Made by a program: the position numbers and the translations under genes. DNA of 64,000 nt from positions 1,591,533-1,655,532 of the forward strand of contig NZ_JAJOYR010000001.1 of assembly GCF_021202945.1 (NCBI RefSeq), in the 5' to 3' direction. Shown here in pieces: positions 36,232 through 44,621 of the stretch; the first letter of the stretch is position 1, and each line of letters begins with the position of its first letter. The notes below the pieces were generated by a model. It made no database searches. It was given only the letters and a program-made list of their open reading frames with translations, and was not told the origin of the DNA. The DNA comes from Stenotrophomonas sp. SY1 (lineage in GTDB: Bacteria > Pseudomonadota > Gammaproteobacteria > Xanthomonadales > Xanthomonadaceae).

Positions 36232-37850
36232 GCCGAAGCCTCCGCTGCCAGGCTGGCCTGCTGACGGCGCTTCTTCTCCGCCGCGCTCAACGGTGGCTGC
36301 CAGTGCTGCATGCGCTTGCCGCAGTACGCCAGCACGATGCCGAACGCGACCATGAAGAGATCGAAACCGGCCAGCACCCAATCCCCATCCAGCAACGTCA
36401 CGCCCAGATGCGTATGCGTGGTGAGGGCGTTGAGCAGCGGGATCAGGGCGAACATGGCCGCAGCCACGTACAGCTGCCAGGCCCACATCATCCGTTTGGG
36501 CCAGATGAAGGCCGCGAGCAGTGCGGCGGCCCAGGCGTAGAAGAAAACGTTGGCCTCGGCGTCGCTGCGTTCGGCCAGCCCGGTCGGCAACAAGCGGTTG
36601 CCCCAGAAGTAGGCGGCGAAGGCGATCGGCAGGCCAGCGACCGCGCCGATGTTCAGCGCATCCACCAGACGCAGGCCGAAGCCGATCCTGCCGGACTTGG
36701 CGTGCTTGGGCCGTTCTTTCACCGCCCATAGCACGACACCGCTGGCCACCATCAGGCAGCCGATCAATCCGGAGATGAAGAACAGGCCACGCAGACCCCA
36801 GTCGGCGAAACGCGCCAGGTGCAGGCCGTACATCACGCCGCGGGTGCTGGTCGCTCCGCCCGGTGTCGGGCTTGCCTCCAGCAGCGCACCGCTCACTGCG
36901 TCGTAGCGCAGCGATGGCGTGTCCACCGTCAGCCGTTTGCCATCGCGCTGCTGGATGTCGATGACCGCGTTGGCCGCACCTGGGCGATACAACGTAAAGC
37001 CGCTGATCTCGGCGCCATTCCATTGCGCGCGCGCGCTGTCCAGCAACTGCTGGATCGGCATCGCGACGGCGCGTCCTTCGGCCGGAGATTCGACCTCGGC
37101 CATGCGCGCGAAGGCTTCGCTGAAGAATGCATCCCCGTCCTTCGGGTAGGCCGCGTTCACGCCCCACGGCAGGTACATGAACATCAGGGTGACGATGCCG
37201 GTGTAGGTGATCATGGCGTGGTACGGCAGCGCCATCACCGCGCTGACGTTGTGGAAGTCCAGCCACGAACGCAGGCCCTTCTGCGGACGGAAGGTGAAGA
37301 AGTCCTTGAAGATTTTCTTGTGGGTGATGACGCCGGTGATGATCGCCACCAGCATGAACATCGCGCAGAAGCCCACCAGATAACGCGCCCATACAACCGG
37401 GATGTAATGCAGGTCGAAATGCAGGCGATAGAAGAAATCACCGCCGCGGGTTTCGCGGGCGGTCACTTCCTGCCCGGTGTTCGGGTCCACCGTGGCATCG
37501 CCGAAGCGGCCGCCACCCCGGCGTCGGCGCTTCTCGCCTTCCGCAGGCGGTTTGACCATTGATTCGGGGTTGCGCCAGAACATGCGCATTGCCGGGTTGC
37601 GAACGTCGGGCAGGGTCACGCTCCAGCTTTCGGCATGGGGTGCCTTGTGTTGCAGGAAGGTGATCGCGCGCGCGGCGGCATCATCGGCGCTGACCGTGCT
37701 GCGTGGCAGCTCCGGGCGCATCCAGCGGCTGATCTCGTCGCGGTAGTAACTGGCGGTGCCGGCCATGAAGATCAGCAACAGCAGCCAGCCGACCAGCAGG
37801 CCGGTCCAGGTGTGCAGCCAGGCCATGGATTGGCGGAATCCGTTCTTCAT
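36228..37850 (-). CDS. PepSY-associated TM protein, iron-uptake type
   Basis: Inner-membrane protein of 540 residues in the PepSY_TM family, which includes FoxB-like proteins and siderophore-iron reductases. It has TM1 (LHTWTGLLVGWLLLLIFMAGTASYY), a periplasmic PepSY-type domain, TM2 (YLVGFCAMFMLVAIITGVITHKKI), a second large loop, TM3 (FFISGLIGCLMVASGVVLWAV), then three more helices at the C-terminus. Conserved His in LHTWTG, FHNVSAV and GLHLARFADWG could ligate heme. A basic run (EKRRRRGGGR) lies in the first periplasmic loop. It overlaps neighbours on both sides by 3-4 bases. Likely role: extracting iron from a siderophore imported by the TonB receptor. Confidence 0.88.
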   Translation of the reverse strand: MKNGFRQSMAWLHTWTGLLVGWLLLLIFMAGTASYYRDEISRWMRPELPRSTVSADDAAARAITFLQHKAPHAESWSVTLPDVRNPAMRMFWRNPESMVKPPAEGEKRRRRGGGRFGDATVDPNTGQEVTARETRGGDFFYRLHFDLHYIPVVWARYLVGFCAMFMLVAIITGVITHKKIFKDFFTFRPQKGLRSWLDFHNVSAVMALPYHAMITYTGIVTLMFMYLPWGVNAAYPKDGDAFFSEAFARMAEVESPAEGRAVAMPIQQLLDSARAQWNGAEISGFTLYRPGAANAVIDIQQRDGKRLTVDTPSLRYDAVSGALLEASPTPGGATSTRGVMYGLHLARFADWGLRGLFFISGLIGCLMVASGVVLWAVKERPKHAKSGRIGFGLRLVDALNIGAVAGLPIAFAAYFWGNRLLPTGLAERSDAEANVFFYAWAAALLAAFIWPKRMMWAWQLYVAAAMFALIPLLNALTTHTHLGVTLLDGDWVLAGFDLFMVAFGIVLAYCGKRMQHWQPPLSAAEKKRRQQASLAAEASA

Positions 37851-38185
37851 GCGCGTGCTCCGATCCACATGGCGCCCAGCCAGAACAGCGCGGTGGGAAT
37901 GAGGATGCCAACCCATGCACGCAGTGCGGTGCGGGTGGCGAACGCCCACAATGCCGCGCATGCGCACAACGCAATGCCCATCAGCATGCCGGTCAGTACC
38001 GCCTGGCTGCGCGCGATGGGCAGGGCCAGGGCGAGGAACATCGAACACGTTGCCGCCAGCGCGTAGCCGCCGCCGATGGCGGCCAGCGTGCGTGACAGCA
38101 CGCCCAACCACGGACGCGAGAAGAAACTGCCAAGACGGGTGTGCCAGAAGCTGGCGGAAGGCGTGCTGTCCACAGAAACCTGCAA
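37847..38185 (-). CDS. DUF3649 small inner-membrane protein
   Basis: A 112-residue protein with three predicted TM helices (TLAAIGGGYALAATCSMFLALALP, AVLTGMLMGIALCACAALWAFATR, WVGILIPTALFWLGAMWIGA), matching DUF3649 proteins found next to PepSY and TonB-receptor genes. The stop overlaps the PepSY ATG (ATGA). The start is uncertain: TTG 38185 is the first possibility and GTG 38173 another. It lies about 95 bases after the TonB receptor, with no terminator seen, so it probably belongs to the same iron-regulated transcript. Confidence 0.82.
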   Translation of the reverse strand: MQVSVDSTPSASFWHTRLGSFFSRPWLGVLSRTLAAIGGGYALAATCSMFLALALPIARSQAVLTGMLMGIALCACAALWAFATRTALRAWVGILIPTALFWLGAMWIGARA

Positions 38186-38280
38186 TGTCGAATCAATACG
38201 GACGCCGCCGGCACCTGCCGGCGGCGTGGAAAAGTGGCCGTCCCTGGCCGGCGCCGCGTGCGGCGCGTTCCCCTGGGCGG

Positions 38281-40515
38281 TTAGAGCTTCCAGCGCAGGG
38301 TCAGCTGCACATTGCGCGGCTCGCCCCAGTACACGCCGTTGTAGAAGCCGACGTTGCTGAAGTACTTCTTGTCGAGCAGGTTGTTGATGTTGAGCTGCGC
38401 GCTGAAGTTCTCGTTGAAGCGGTAGCCGCCGGACAGGTTGAGCAGGTAGAACGCTTCCTGGGTGATGCGTGTCCTTTCGGTGCGGCCGGTGGTCAGGTAG
38501 TCGGCCGCCGGCTTGGTGCTGGCGCGCCAGATCTCGCTCTGCCAGGTGGCGCCGCCGCCGAGCCAGAAGCGGCCGTCAATTCCACCTGGGCGCCAGTTTG
38601 CGGTGAGGCGGAAGGTGTTCACCGGCGTGGTGGTGTTCTGGCGCACGCCCTGCTGGTTGTGGATGGTGGTGTGGGCGTAGCCGGCTGACAGGTTCCAGTG
38701 TTCGCCGAGGCTGCCCTGTGCTTCCACTTCCCAGCCCTTGACCTTGTTGCCCTTGCCGGTGGAGCGGTAAGCGCTGGAGCCGTCTGGCAACGAGTTGGGC
38801 GGCACGCTGTCGTCGAGTTCGGCGACGTTATCCTTGACGCCCTTGAACACGGCCGCCGAGGTGTTGAGCAGGCCGTTGAAGAACTCGGCCTTGACGCCGG
38901 CTTCCCACATGTCGCCGACCACCGGTTCGAGGTAGCTGTTGTTCTTGTCGCGGTAGTTTTGTGGCTGGAAGATGTCGGTGTAGCTGGCGTAGGCGCTGAA
39001 GTACTTGTTGATGTCGTAGATCAGGCCCAGATAGGGGCTGAGTGTGTTGTCCGGCTTGTAACCGTCACGGACGGTGGGAATGAGGTTGCCGTCATTGTCG
39101 GTGTAACGCCAGCTCTTGGTCTGCCAGGTGCTGTAGCGCGCGCCCAGCACCGCCAGCAACGGGTCGGCCAGTTGCAGGCGGGCGGCAAGATAGGCGCCGC
39201 GCTGGCGCAGTTGGTCTTCCGAGGTGAGGTAGCCGCGACGGGAGATCGGCAGTTCGGGCACATTGCCGGTCCAGTTGCGCCAATCCGGGACCTGCGCATA
39301 GCTGTTCGGATACTCCGGTATGTCGATGGACGGGGCCTTGCCTTCGCGGACCGATTCGCCATAACCGAATACCAGCTCATGCTCGCGACCGAACAACTGG
39401 AACGGGCCGCCGACGTTCACGTCGAACACATTCATCGTGCTGTTCTCGGCGAAGTGCGAGATGTAGGCGGTGACGCCCGTGCCGTCCGGGCGCGGGTAGC
39501 CGGCGGCGCCGTACCAGACGCTGCCATCGGTATCGCGCTTGGCGTGGGTGAAGCTGCCCTTGATCGCCCAGCCATTGCCCAACTGCTGCTCGATGCGCGC
39601 GAAGCTGGTCTTCTCCACGATCGGCCACTGGCTCCATTCGGCCGACAGGTTGGTCGAGCGCGGCAGGTTGGCCGGCTTGCCGTCCACACCCCAGTACGGC
39701 ACCACGCCCCAGGTCACGCCGGAGGTCTGCGGTGACTGGTATTCGTAGCCCACTTCCAGCAGCGTGCTGTCGGTGACGTCGGCCTGCACGATGCCGTAGA
39801 AGATGTCCTTGTCCAGCTTGTAGACGTCGCGGAACGAATCGCTCTGCTGCTTGGCCGCGACCGCGCGTGCGCGGATGCGCCCGTCCCAGGCCACCGGGCC
39901 GCCGATGTCGAATTCCAGACGCTGGTTGTTCCAGCGGCCCAGGGTGAGGTTGGCGCCCATCTGCACGGTATCGGTGGGGCGCTTGCGCACGAAGCTGATG
40001 GTGCCGGACGGATCGCCCGCGCCGGTGGTCAGGCCAGTGGCGCCGCGGACCACTTCGATGCGGTCGTAGATGACGTTGTCGGTATTGGTCTTGATCGACC
40101 CACCGAACGTGTTGAGCATGCCATCGACCTGGAAATTGGTGATGTTGTAGCCACGCGATACGTAATTGATGCGCTCGCTGTCGGTCACCGACACATGCAC
40201 GCCGGTGACTTGGCCCATTACGTCGGACAGCGAGAACAGGCCCATGTCATCCAGTCGCTGGCGGGTGATGACGGTCACCGACTGCGGGGTCTGGCGCAAC
40301 GAGAGGTCCAGCTTGGTCGCGGTGCTGGCATGTTTGACCGTGTAGGAATTGGGAAGCTCGCCGTCAGCGACGACCTTCACCGTATCCAACGTGGTGGCGC
40401 TATCGGCAGGGGCGGTGTCGGCATTGGCCGGCGCGGCGTGGGCAGCCAGGGCGACGGCCAGGGCGCTGGCCAGCAGCGAGACGTGCAGTGGGGTGGGGGC
40501 AGGGCGTTGCATCAT
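38281..40515 (-). CDS. TonB-dependent siderophore receptor (FpvA/FhuE-like)
   Basis: Outer-membrane receptor of 744 residues. It has a signal peptide (VSLLASALAVALAAHAAPANA), a TonB box region (TLDTVKVVADG), a plug domain with the siderophore-type LRQTPQSVTVITRQRLDDMGL, NYVSRGYNITNFQVDGML and YDRIEVVRGATGLTTGAGDPSGTISFVRKRP, and a 22-strand barrel ending NVQLTLRWKL. There is no N-terminal secretin/STN domain, so it is not a FecA-type signalling receptor. The ligand cannot be assigned; similarity is to ferric-hydroxamate, coprogen and pyoverdine receptors. ATG 40515 has AGGA at the right distance. A Fur-box-like site lies upstream. Confidence 0.93.
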   Translation of the reverse strand: MMQRPAPTPLHVSLLASALAVALAAHAAPANADTAPADSATTLDTVKVVADGELPNSYTVKHASTATKLDLSLRQTPQSVTVITRQRLDDMGLFSLSDVMGQVTGVHVSVTDSERINYVSRGYNITNFQVDGMLNTFGGSIKTNTDNVIYDRIEVVRGATGLTTGAGDPSGTISFVRKRPTDTVQMGANLTLGRWNNQRLEFDIGGPVAWDGRIRARAVAAKQQSDSFRDVYKLDKDIFYGIVQADVTDSTLLEVGYEYQSPQTSGVTWGVVPYWGVDGKPANLPRSTNLSAEWSQWPIVEKTSFARIEQQLGNGWAIKGSFTHAKRDTDGSVWYGAAGYPRPDGTGVTAYISHFAENSTMNVFDVNVGGPFQLFGREHELVFGYGESVREGKAPSIDIPEYPNSYAQVPDWRNWTGNVPELPISRRGYLTSEDQLRQRGAYLAARLQLADPLLAVLGARYSTWQTKSWRYTDNDGNLIPTVRDGYKPDNTLSPYLGLIYDINKYFSAYASYTDIFQPQNYRDKNNSYLEPVVGDMWEAGVKAEFFNGLLNTSAAVFKGVKDNVAELDDSVPPNSLPDGSSAYRSTGKGNKVKGWEVEAQGSLGEHWNLSAGYAHTTIHNQQGVRQNTTTPVNTFRLTANWRPGGIDGRFWLGGGATWQSEIWRASTKPAADYLTTGRTERTRITQEAFYLLNLSGGYRFNENFSAQLNINNLLDKKYFSNVGFYNGVYWGEPRNVQLTLRWKL

Positions 40516-40746
40516 GGTTTTCCTGGTTGGCGAATGGATCGGCCAACGTGGAACTCGCCCATGGCGCAGCCTCACGCCATGCGTGAGCAATGCTGCGGGT
40601 GGTGTTCCCGGAAGTCAGCCGCGTGCACGACGCACCGACGATGGCGGCGCGTGGCAAGAGTTGTGTTTGGGGGTACACGGGGCTGGCGGATGACGCGCGG
40701 GGCGTCCATGCCGCGGGAGGCTGTGCGTACTGCCTATAAACGAAAC

Positions 40747-40765
40747 GATAACGATTCCTATTACT
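40747..40765 (-). promoter_or_regulatory. Fur-box-like site for the TonB-receptor operon
   Basis: GATAACGATTCCTATTACT matches 12 of 19 positions of the Fur consensus GATAATGATAATCATTATC. It stands out as A/T-rich in a GC-rich gap. It lies about 230 bases upstream of the receptor start, which is a long leader. Confidence 0.5.
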
Positions 40766-41166
40766 AATGGCAAGCATTGCTGTCATCCAGCTGCAACGAC
40801 GGCCAACTGCATTGCCTGGAAGACGTGTCCGCGCAGGAGCGGCGGTGAGTGCGATGCGATCCGGCCAAGGCGCCTTCCGCCAGCGAACGATGGGTCGGTT
40901 CGGCATCTGCAGCCACTACGGTCCCGGAATGGTCGCAAGCGACGCCTGCAATGGTTTCGTGGCCTGGACGCCACTCCTACAGGGAGCGGTCTTCGCGGGA
41001 CCGGAAGACCAGCCGCGGAGCAGCGGACTCGCGATGCGTCATGCGCGTGAACGCCGTGGCTGCATAGGGAGCGGCGCTCAGCGTTGCGCTTGGAACATCT
41101 CGGCCCGGCACCGCATCGATCTCGCGGCCAAGGCCGCTCCTGCGGGATGCCGATGATGCGGTGCGG
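40766..41166. repeat. Gap with REP-like fragments, no gene
   Basis: I see no supported gene. The gap contains degraded GC palindromes of the GTAGGAGCGGC family (ACTCCTACAGGGAGCGGTCTTCGCGG around 40971-40999; CTCGCGGCCAAGGCCGCTCCTGCGGG around 41120-41145). An open frame of 129 codons on the plus strand (40767-41156) lacks a ribosome site, domain sense or normal composition. Confidence 0.5.
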
Positions 41167-42453
41167 TCAGAAATGCAGCCAACCGGTGATGGCGTGCAGC
41201 AGCAGGCCGATCAGGCCGCCGACCAGCGTGCCGTTGAAGCGGATGTATTGCAGGTCGCGGCCGACGCTCAGTTCTAGCTGCTCGACCAGCTTCTTCTCGT
41301 CCCAGCCTTTCACCGTCTGCGCGATATGCGTGGTGACGCCGCTGCGCAGGCGGTTGGTGAGCTTCTCCGCGCCGGCCAGCATGTGCTGGTTGAGCGCCTG
41401 GCGTAGTGCGGGGTCTTCACCGATGGCGGCGCCGAGCTTGCCCAGGCTGCGTTCCAGATGGCCGGCCAGCACCGAGTCCTCGCGCGAGAGATCCTCGCGC
41501 AGGTAGTCATGCACGCGCTGCCACAAGCCCTGCACGTATTCCTGCACGGCAGGGTGGTCGATGACCTGTTGCTTGAGTGCATCCACCTTGTTTGCCAGCG
41601 CGGGATCGTTGCGCAGGCGCTGCATGTAGTCTCCAAGCCAGCGTGCATAGTCCTGGCGCAGTGGATGTTCCGGCTGCGACAGGATGGCCTGCAGTTCTTC
41701 CAACCCGGCACGGGCCAAGCGGTCGGCCAGGGTGTCACCAATCTCGTCGATCGGCTTGACCCAATCCACGGTACTGGCCAGCTTCGGCCATTCCTTGCGG
41801 ATGTAGCGCACGATCAGCGTCGAGGCGTGCTGGCGCACGCTGTCCTTGTCCAGCCAGTGCGCGACGCGCGTCAGGCCTTCGTCGAGCACGCGCTGGTGAC
41901 GGTTGTCGGCAGTGAGCAGGCCGAGCAGTTCACCGGCGGTGGCCGCGGCATTCCACTGCCGCAACTGTTCGACCACGAAACCCTGGATGGCACGCCGCAC
42001 CGCTGCTTCATCCAGCAGGTCCAGCGCCTGCACCGCCCAGCCACGCGCCATGCCGGCGAGCATGCGCGCCTGCTCGGGTTGCGCCAGCCATTGGCCCAGT
42101 CGCGTGGCCGGGTCGAACACGTTGAGTTTGGCCAGCAGCGCTTCCGGTTCCAGGAAGTGATCGCGCACGAACACCGCCAGACTGTCGGCGATGCGTTCCT
42201 TGTTGCGCGGGATGATCGCCGTGTGCGGAATCGGCAGGTTCAACGGGCGTCGAAACAAGGCAACCACCGCGAACCAGTCGGCCAGTGCGCCAACCGTGGC
42301 GGCTTCGCAGAACGCGCCGACCCAAGCCCAGATGCCGCGCTCGCCGTTGAGGTGACTGACGATGAAGCCGGCCAGCATTGCCAGCAGCATCGCCACCGCA
42401 TAGAGCTTCAGTCGCCGCAGCTGTGCGCGACGTGGGTCGTCAAGGCTGTTCAC
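41167..42453 (-). CDS. DUF445 inner-membrane protein
   Basis: A 428-residue protein of the DUF445/YjiN family, unknown function. The N-terminal TM (LYAVAMLLAMLAGFIVSHL) is followed by the family signature WVGAFCEAATVGALADWFAVVALFRRPLNLPIPHTAIIPRNKERIADSLAVFVRDHFL. A long mostly helical soluble region follows, then a C-terminal TM preceded by DLQYIRFNGTLVGGLIGLLLHAITGWLHF, so both ends are in the membrane. The upstream small gene ends 3 bases before its ATG, forming an operon with the next two genes. Confidence 0.9.
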   Translation of the reverse strand: MNSLDDPRRAQLRRLKLYAVAMLLAMLAGFIVSHLNGERGIWAWVGAFCEAATVGALADWFAVVALFRRPLNLPIPHTAIIPRNKERIADSLAVFVRDHFLEPEALLAKLNVFDPATRLGQWLAQPEQARMLAGMARGWAVQALDLLDEAAVRRAIQGFVVEQLRQWNAAATAGELLGLLTADNRHQRVLDEGLTRVAHWLDKDSVRQHASTLIVRYIRKEWPKLASTVDWVKPIDEIGDTLADRLARAGLEELQAILSQPEHPLRQDYARWLGDYMQRLRNDPALANKVDALKQQVIDHPAVQEYVQGLWQRVHDYLREDLSREDSVLAGHLERSLGKLGAAIGEDPALRQALNQHMLAGAEKLTNRLRSGVTTHIAQTVKGWDEKKLVEQLELSVGRDLQYIRFNGTLVGGLIGLLLHAITGWLHF

Positions 42454-42456
42454 GAC

Positions 42457-42894
42457 TCAACCTGGGTCTTTGTCGTCCAGCGTGCGGCGGAAGCAATGGT
42501 CGCCCACCGGATGCGCCCATTCGTCGGCGATGGTGGCCAGCCTCAGGCCACGGTTGTCGGCACTGTTGGTGGCAAAGCGGGCGCACAGCTCGAAATGCGT
42601 GGCATCGAGCGGGCGATAGCGGTAATCGGGGCCGCCGTCGACATCGTGTACGACCTGCTCGGCACCGGGCCGGGAGGCCAGCGTGGCGATGTCCGGCGGT
42701 AGCGCGTCGTGCTCCTTCCAATACGCGCGCGCGGCGATGTCCAGCATGCGCAGCTGCTGGGTACGGGCTTCATCCAGGCGTTTGAGCCGTTCCTGTGCCG
42801 GCGAGTCGATGATCCAGAGGCCGGCAGCCACCGCCAATGCGGTGACGATGCCGGCCGTCCACAGCACGCGGGCGCCCCAGTTGCCGGTACTCAT
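42457..42894 (-). CDS. Small membrane-anchored protein, unknown
   Basis: A 145-residue protein from ATG 42894: one N-terminal TM (VLWTAGIVTALAVAAGLWII), a helical stretch (AQERLKRLDEARTQQLRMLDIAARAYWKEHDALPPDIATLAS) and a small domain ending PVGDHCFRRTLDD. The layout (TM, then a helix with a Tyr-Trp-x3-His-x3-Leu-Pro pattern) resembles pilin-like or DUF-type lipid-anchored proteins, but I do not recognise the family. It is coupled by overlap to the DUF5671 gene upstream and lies 3 bases from the DUF445 gene. Confidence 0.7.
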   Translation of the reverse strand: MSTGNWGARVLWTAGIVTALAVAAGLWIIDSPAQERLKRLDEARTQQLRMLDIAARAYWKEHDALPPDIATLASRPGAEQVVHDVDGGPDYRYRPLDATHFELCARFATNSADNRGLRLATIADEWAHPVGDHCFRRTLDDKDPG

Positions 42895-43535
42895 GCGTCC
42901 ACCTCTTCCTTGCGCAGATCCCACAGGTAGTAAGCGAATACCGTGCCGGCAATCAGGCCGACCACCAGTACCTTCAGCACGAAACGCAGGCTCAGTTCGC
43001 CACTGAGCAGGTTGAACACCAACGTGGTGAGATCGCCGATCAGCACAACAGCGGCGACGAACAAGGTCAGATAGGTAAGCCAGCGCCGCACCGGTGACAG
43101 GCGCTTGATCGGGTGTCGCGCTACATCATTGCTGACGTGGCGGGCGACGAACACGAACACCGGGAACACGATGATCAGCATGGAGATCGACCAGCGGATC
43201 GAGGAACCCATCGAATTGCCGCGCCATTGCGCGACGGCGGCATCGGCCAGGGTGTACTCGATCAGCTTGAACAACAGGCTGCCCAGGTTCCAGGCGAACA
43301 GATACAGCGTGCTGAACAGCACCAGATACAGGAACGCTTCACGCGCGGACAATGACGCGCGCGGGCGCGGAACCGGCAGGGCGAAGTCCACCTCGGCCCA
43401 GCCGTCCAGCACGCCGCGTATCTGCTCATCGCTCCAGCCGGCCGCCAACAGGGCTTGTTGCACCTGCGGGCGGCTGTGGCCGCGCATCAGGGCTTCGCGG
43501 ACGAACAGTTCCAGTTCCGGGGACGCAGATGCCAT
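42891..43535 (-). CDS. DUF5671 membrane protein
   Basis: A 214-residue protein. Residues 1-50 are a small helical domain resembling a RuvA-C/UBA-like fold (ELELFVREALMRGHSRPQVQQALLAAGWSDEQIRGVLDGWAEVDF). It is followed by four TM helices (AFLYLVLFSTLYLFAWNLGSLLFKLIEYTL, ISMLIIVFPVFVFVARHV, YLTLFVAAVVLIGDLTTLVFNLL, FVLKVLVVGLIAGTVFAYYLWDLRKEE). This order fits DUF5671. Function unknown. Its stop overlaps the next ATG by 4 bases. Confidence 0.78.
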   Translation of the reverse strand: MASASPELELFVREALMRGHSRPQVQQALLAAGWSDEQIRGVLDGWAEVDFALPVPRPRASLSAREAFLYLVLFSTLYLFAWNLGSLLFKLIEYTLADAAVAQWRGNSMGSSIRWSISMLIIVFPVFVFVARHVSNDVARHPIKRLSPVRRWLTYLTLFVAAVVLIGDLTTLVFNLLSGELSLRFVLKVLVVGLIAGTVFAYYLWDLRKEEVDA

Positions 43536-43587
43536 CGCAGGTTCCTTGCAGGGCGTGGTCGCAGCCTAGGCGCCCGGAGCGGGGCGA

Positions 43588-44466
43588 TCAAGCGTCGGCG
43601 TGCTCACCCAGCTCAGTGGGAACCGATCGGGCACGCAGTGCATCCAGTTCCATGCGCAGGGCCTGGTTCTCGGCGGTCAGCGAGGCCACGCGCTGGCGCA
43701 GGGCTTCCACTTCCGGATGCACGGCGGCGGTATCGGTCGTGGCGGCTGCCGAATCGTCGTCCTGGAATTCGAACTCCTTGGCCGGCTTGGGCTTGCGGCG
43801 CGATTCGCGCACACGCTTGGCGGCATCCTTCAGCTCGCTCTTGCCGCCCTGGGCAGCGGCGCGCTGCTCTTCCGCGGGAAGGCTGGCAACCTCGGCTGCA
43901 GCGCTGAGCGAGATCGCGCCGGCTTTGACCGCCTCGATCACTTCCTGCGCGGCATGCGCGCTGATCTTCTCGATCAGGGTCACCTGGCTGGCGCTGAGCT
44001 TGGCCTCGCGTGCCAGGTCGGCCTTGGACAGCTTCGGTGCCGGCTCCCACGGCGGGGAGTCGGCATCGCCGCCGGCTTCGGCAGCGGCCAGTGCGGCTTC
44101 GCCTTCGCTCTCGCGGCGCAGCTGCTCCTGTTCGACGCGGTGGCGGGCTTCAACGATGGCGCGCTTGCGCAGCGCCAGCACGCCACGCTGGAAGTCGGAG
44201 ACGCTGCGGCGGCCCAGGTGTTGCTCGATCATCCACAGGTGGACGTCGTCCATGGACTGGAAGCGGGTGTTCTGCACCGTGTTGAACGGGATGCCGTGCT
44301 TGCTGCAGATGCCGTAGCGGTTGTGGCCGTCGATCAGGACGTTGCCCCACAGCACCAGCGCGTCGCGGCAGCCCTCGGCCAGCAGACTGCGCTCAAGCGC
44401 GTCATGCTCGTCCTGCGTGAGCGGATCGATGTAGGCCTTGAGTTCTTCGTTGACGATGATGTCCAT
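43588..44466 (-). CDS. ParB-like plasmid-partition-related protein (chromosomal orphan)
   Basis: A 292-residue soluble protein. The N-terminal part is ParB/Srx-like (DIIVNEELKAYIDPLTQDEHDALERSLLAEGCRDALVLWGNVLIDGHNRYGIC), with the GHNRY substituting for the ParB GERRxR box. A helix-turn-helix-like middle (LSKADLAREAKLSASQVTLIEKISAHA), a charged linker and a C-terminal coiled coil (VEALRQRVASLTAENQALRMELDALRA) follow. No parA partner is nearby. The INEEL..IDPL and DGHNRY pattern is found in uncharacterised ParB relatives on plasmids and xanthomonad chromosomes. DNA or nucleotide binding is likely; the biological role is unknown. Confidence 0.75.
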   Translation of the reverse strand: MDIIVNEELKAYIDPLTQDEHDALERSLLAEGCRDALVLWGNVLIDGHNRYGICSKHGIPFNTVQNTRFQSMDDVHLWMIEQHLGRRSVSDFQRGVLALRKRAIVEARHRVEQEQLRRESEGEAALAAAEAGGDADSPPWEPAPKLSKADLAREAKLSASQVTLIEKISAHAAQEVIEAVKAGAISLSAAAEVASLPAEEQRAAAQGGKSELKDAAKRVRESRRKPKPAKEFEFQDDDSAAATTDTAAVHPEVEALRQRVASLTAENQALRMELDALRARSVPTELGEHADA

Positions 44467-44621
44467 GCAGATGCCGGTTGAAACGTGGGCGGGCATTGTA
44501 GTGACCCGGAGCCGGGCTGGGTGAATCCGTCGACCCTGTGACCATGGCCGGGCGTCATGACACCGGATACGGCAGCCGGCGTACCATGCCAACAGCCTTG
44601 CGTCACAACAGGATTGCCGCC

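Noticed and set aside
35896..37392. A 498-codon minus-strand frame covering DUF3325 and most of the PepSY gene
   Set aside because: Only the last 111 codons (from 36231) have membrane-protein sequence; the rest mirrors the PepSY gene in another frame.
40767..41156. A 129-codon plus-strand frame in the gap behind the TonB receptor
   Set aside because: No ribosome site and no recognisable domain; the frame crosses REP-like fragments.
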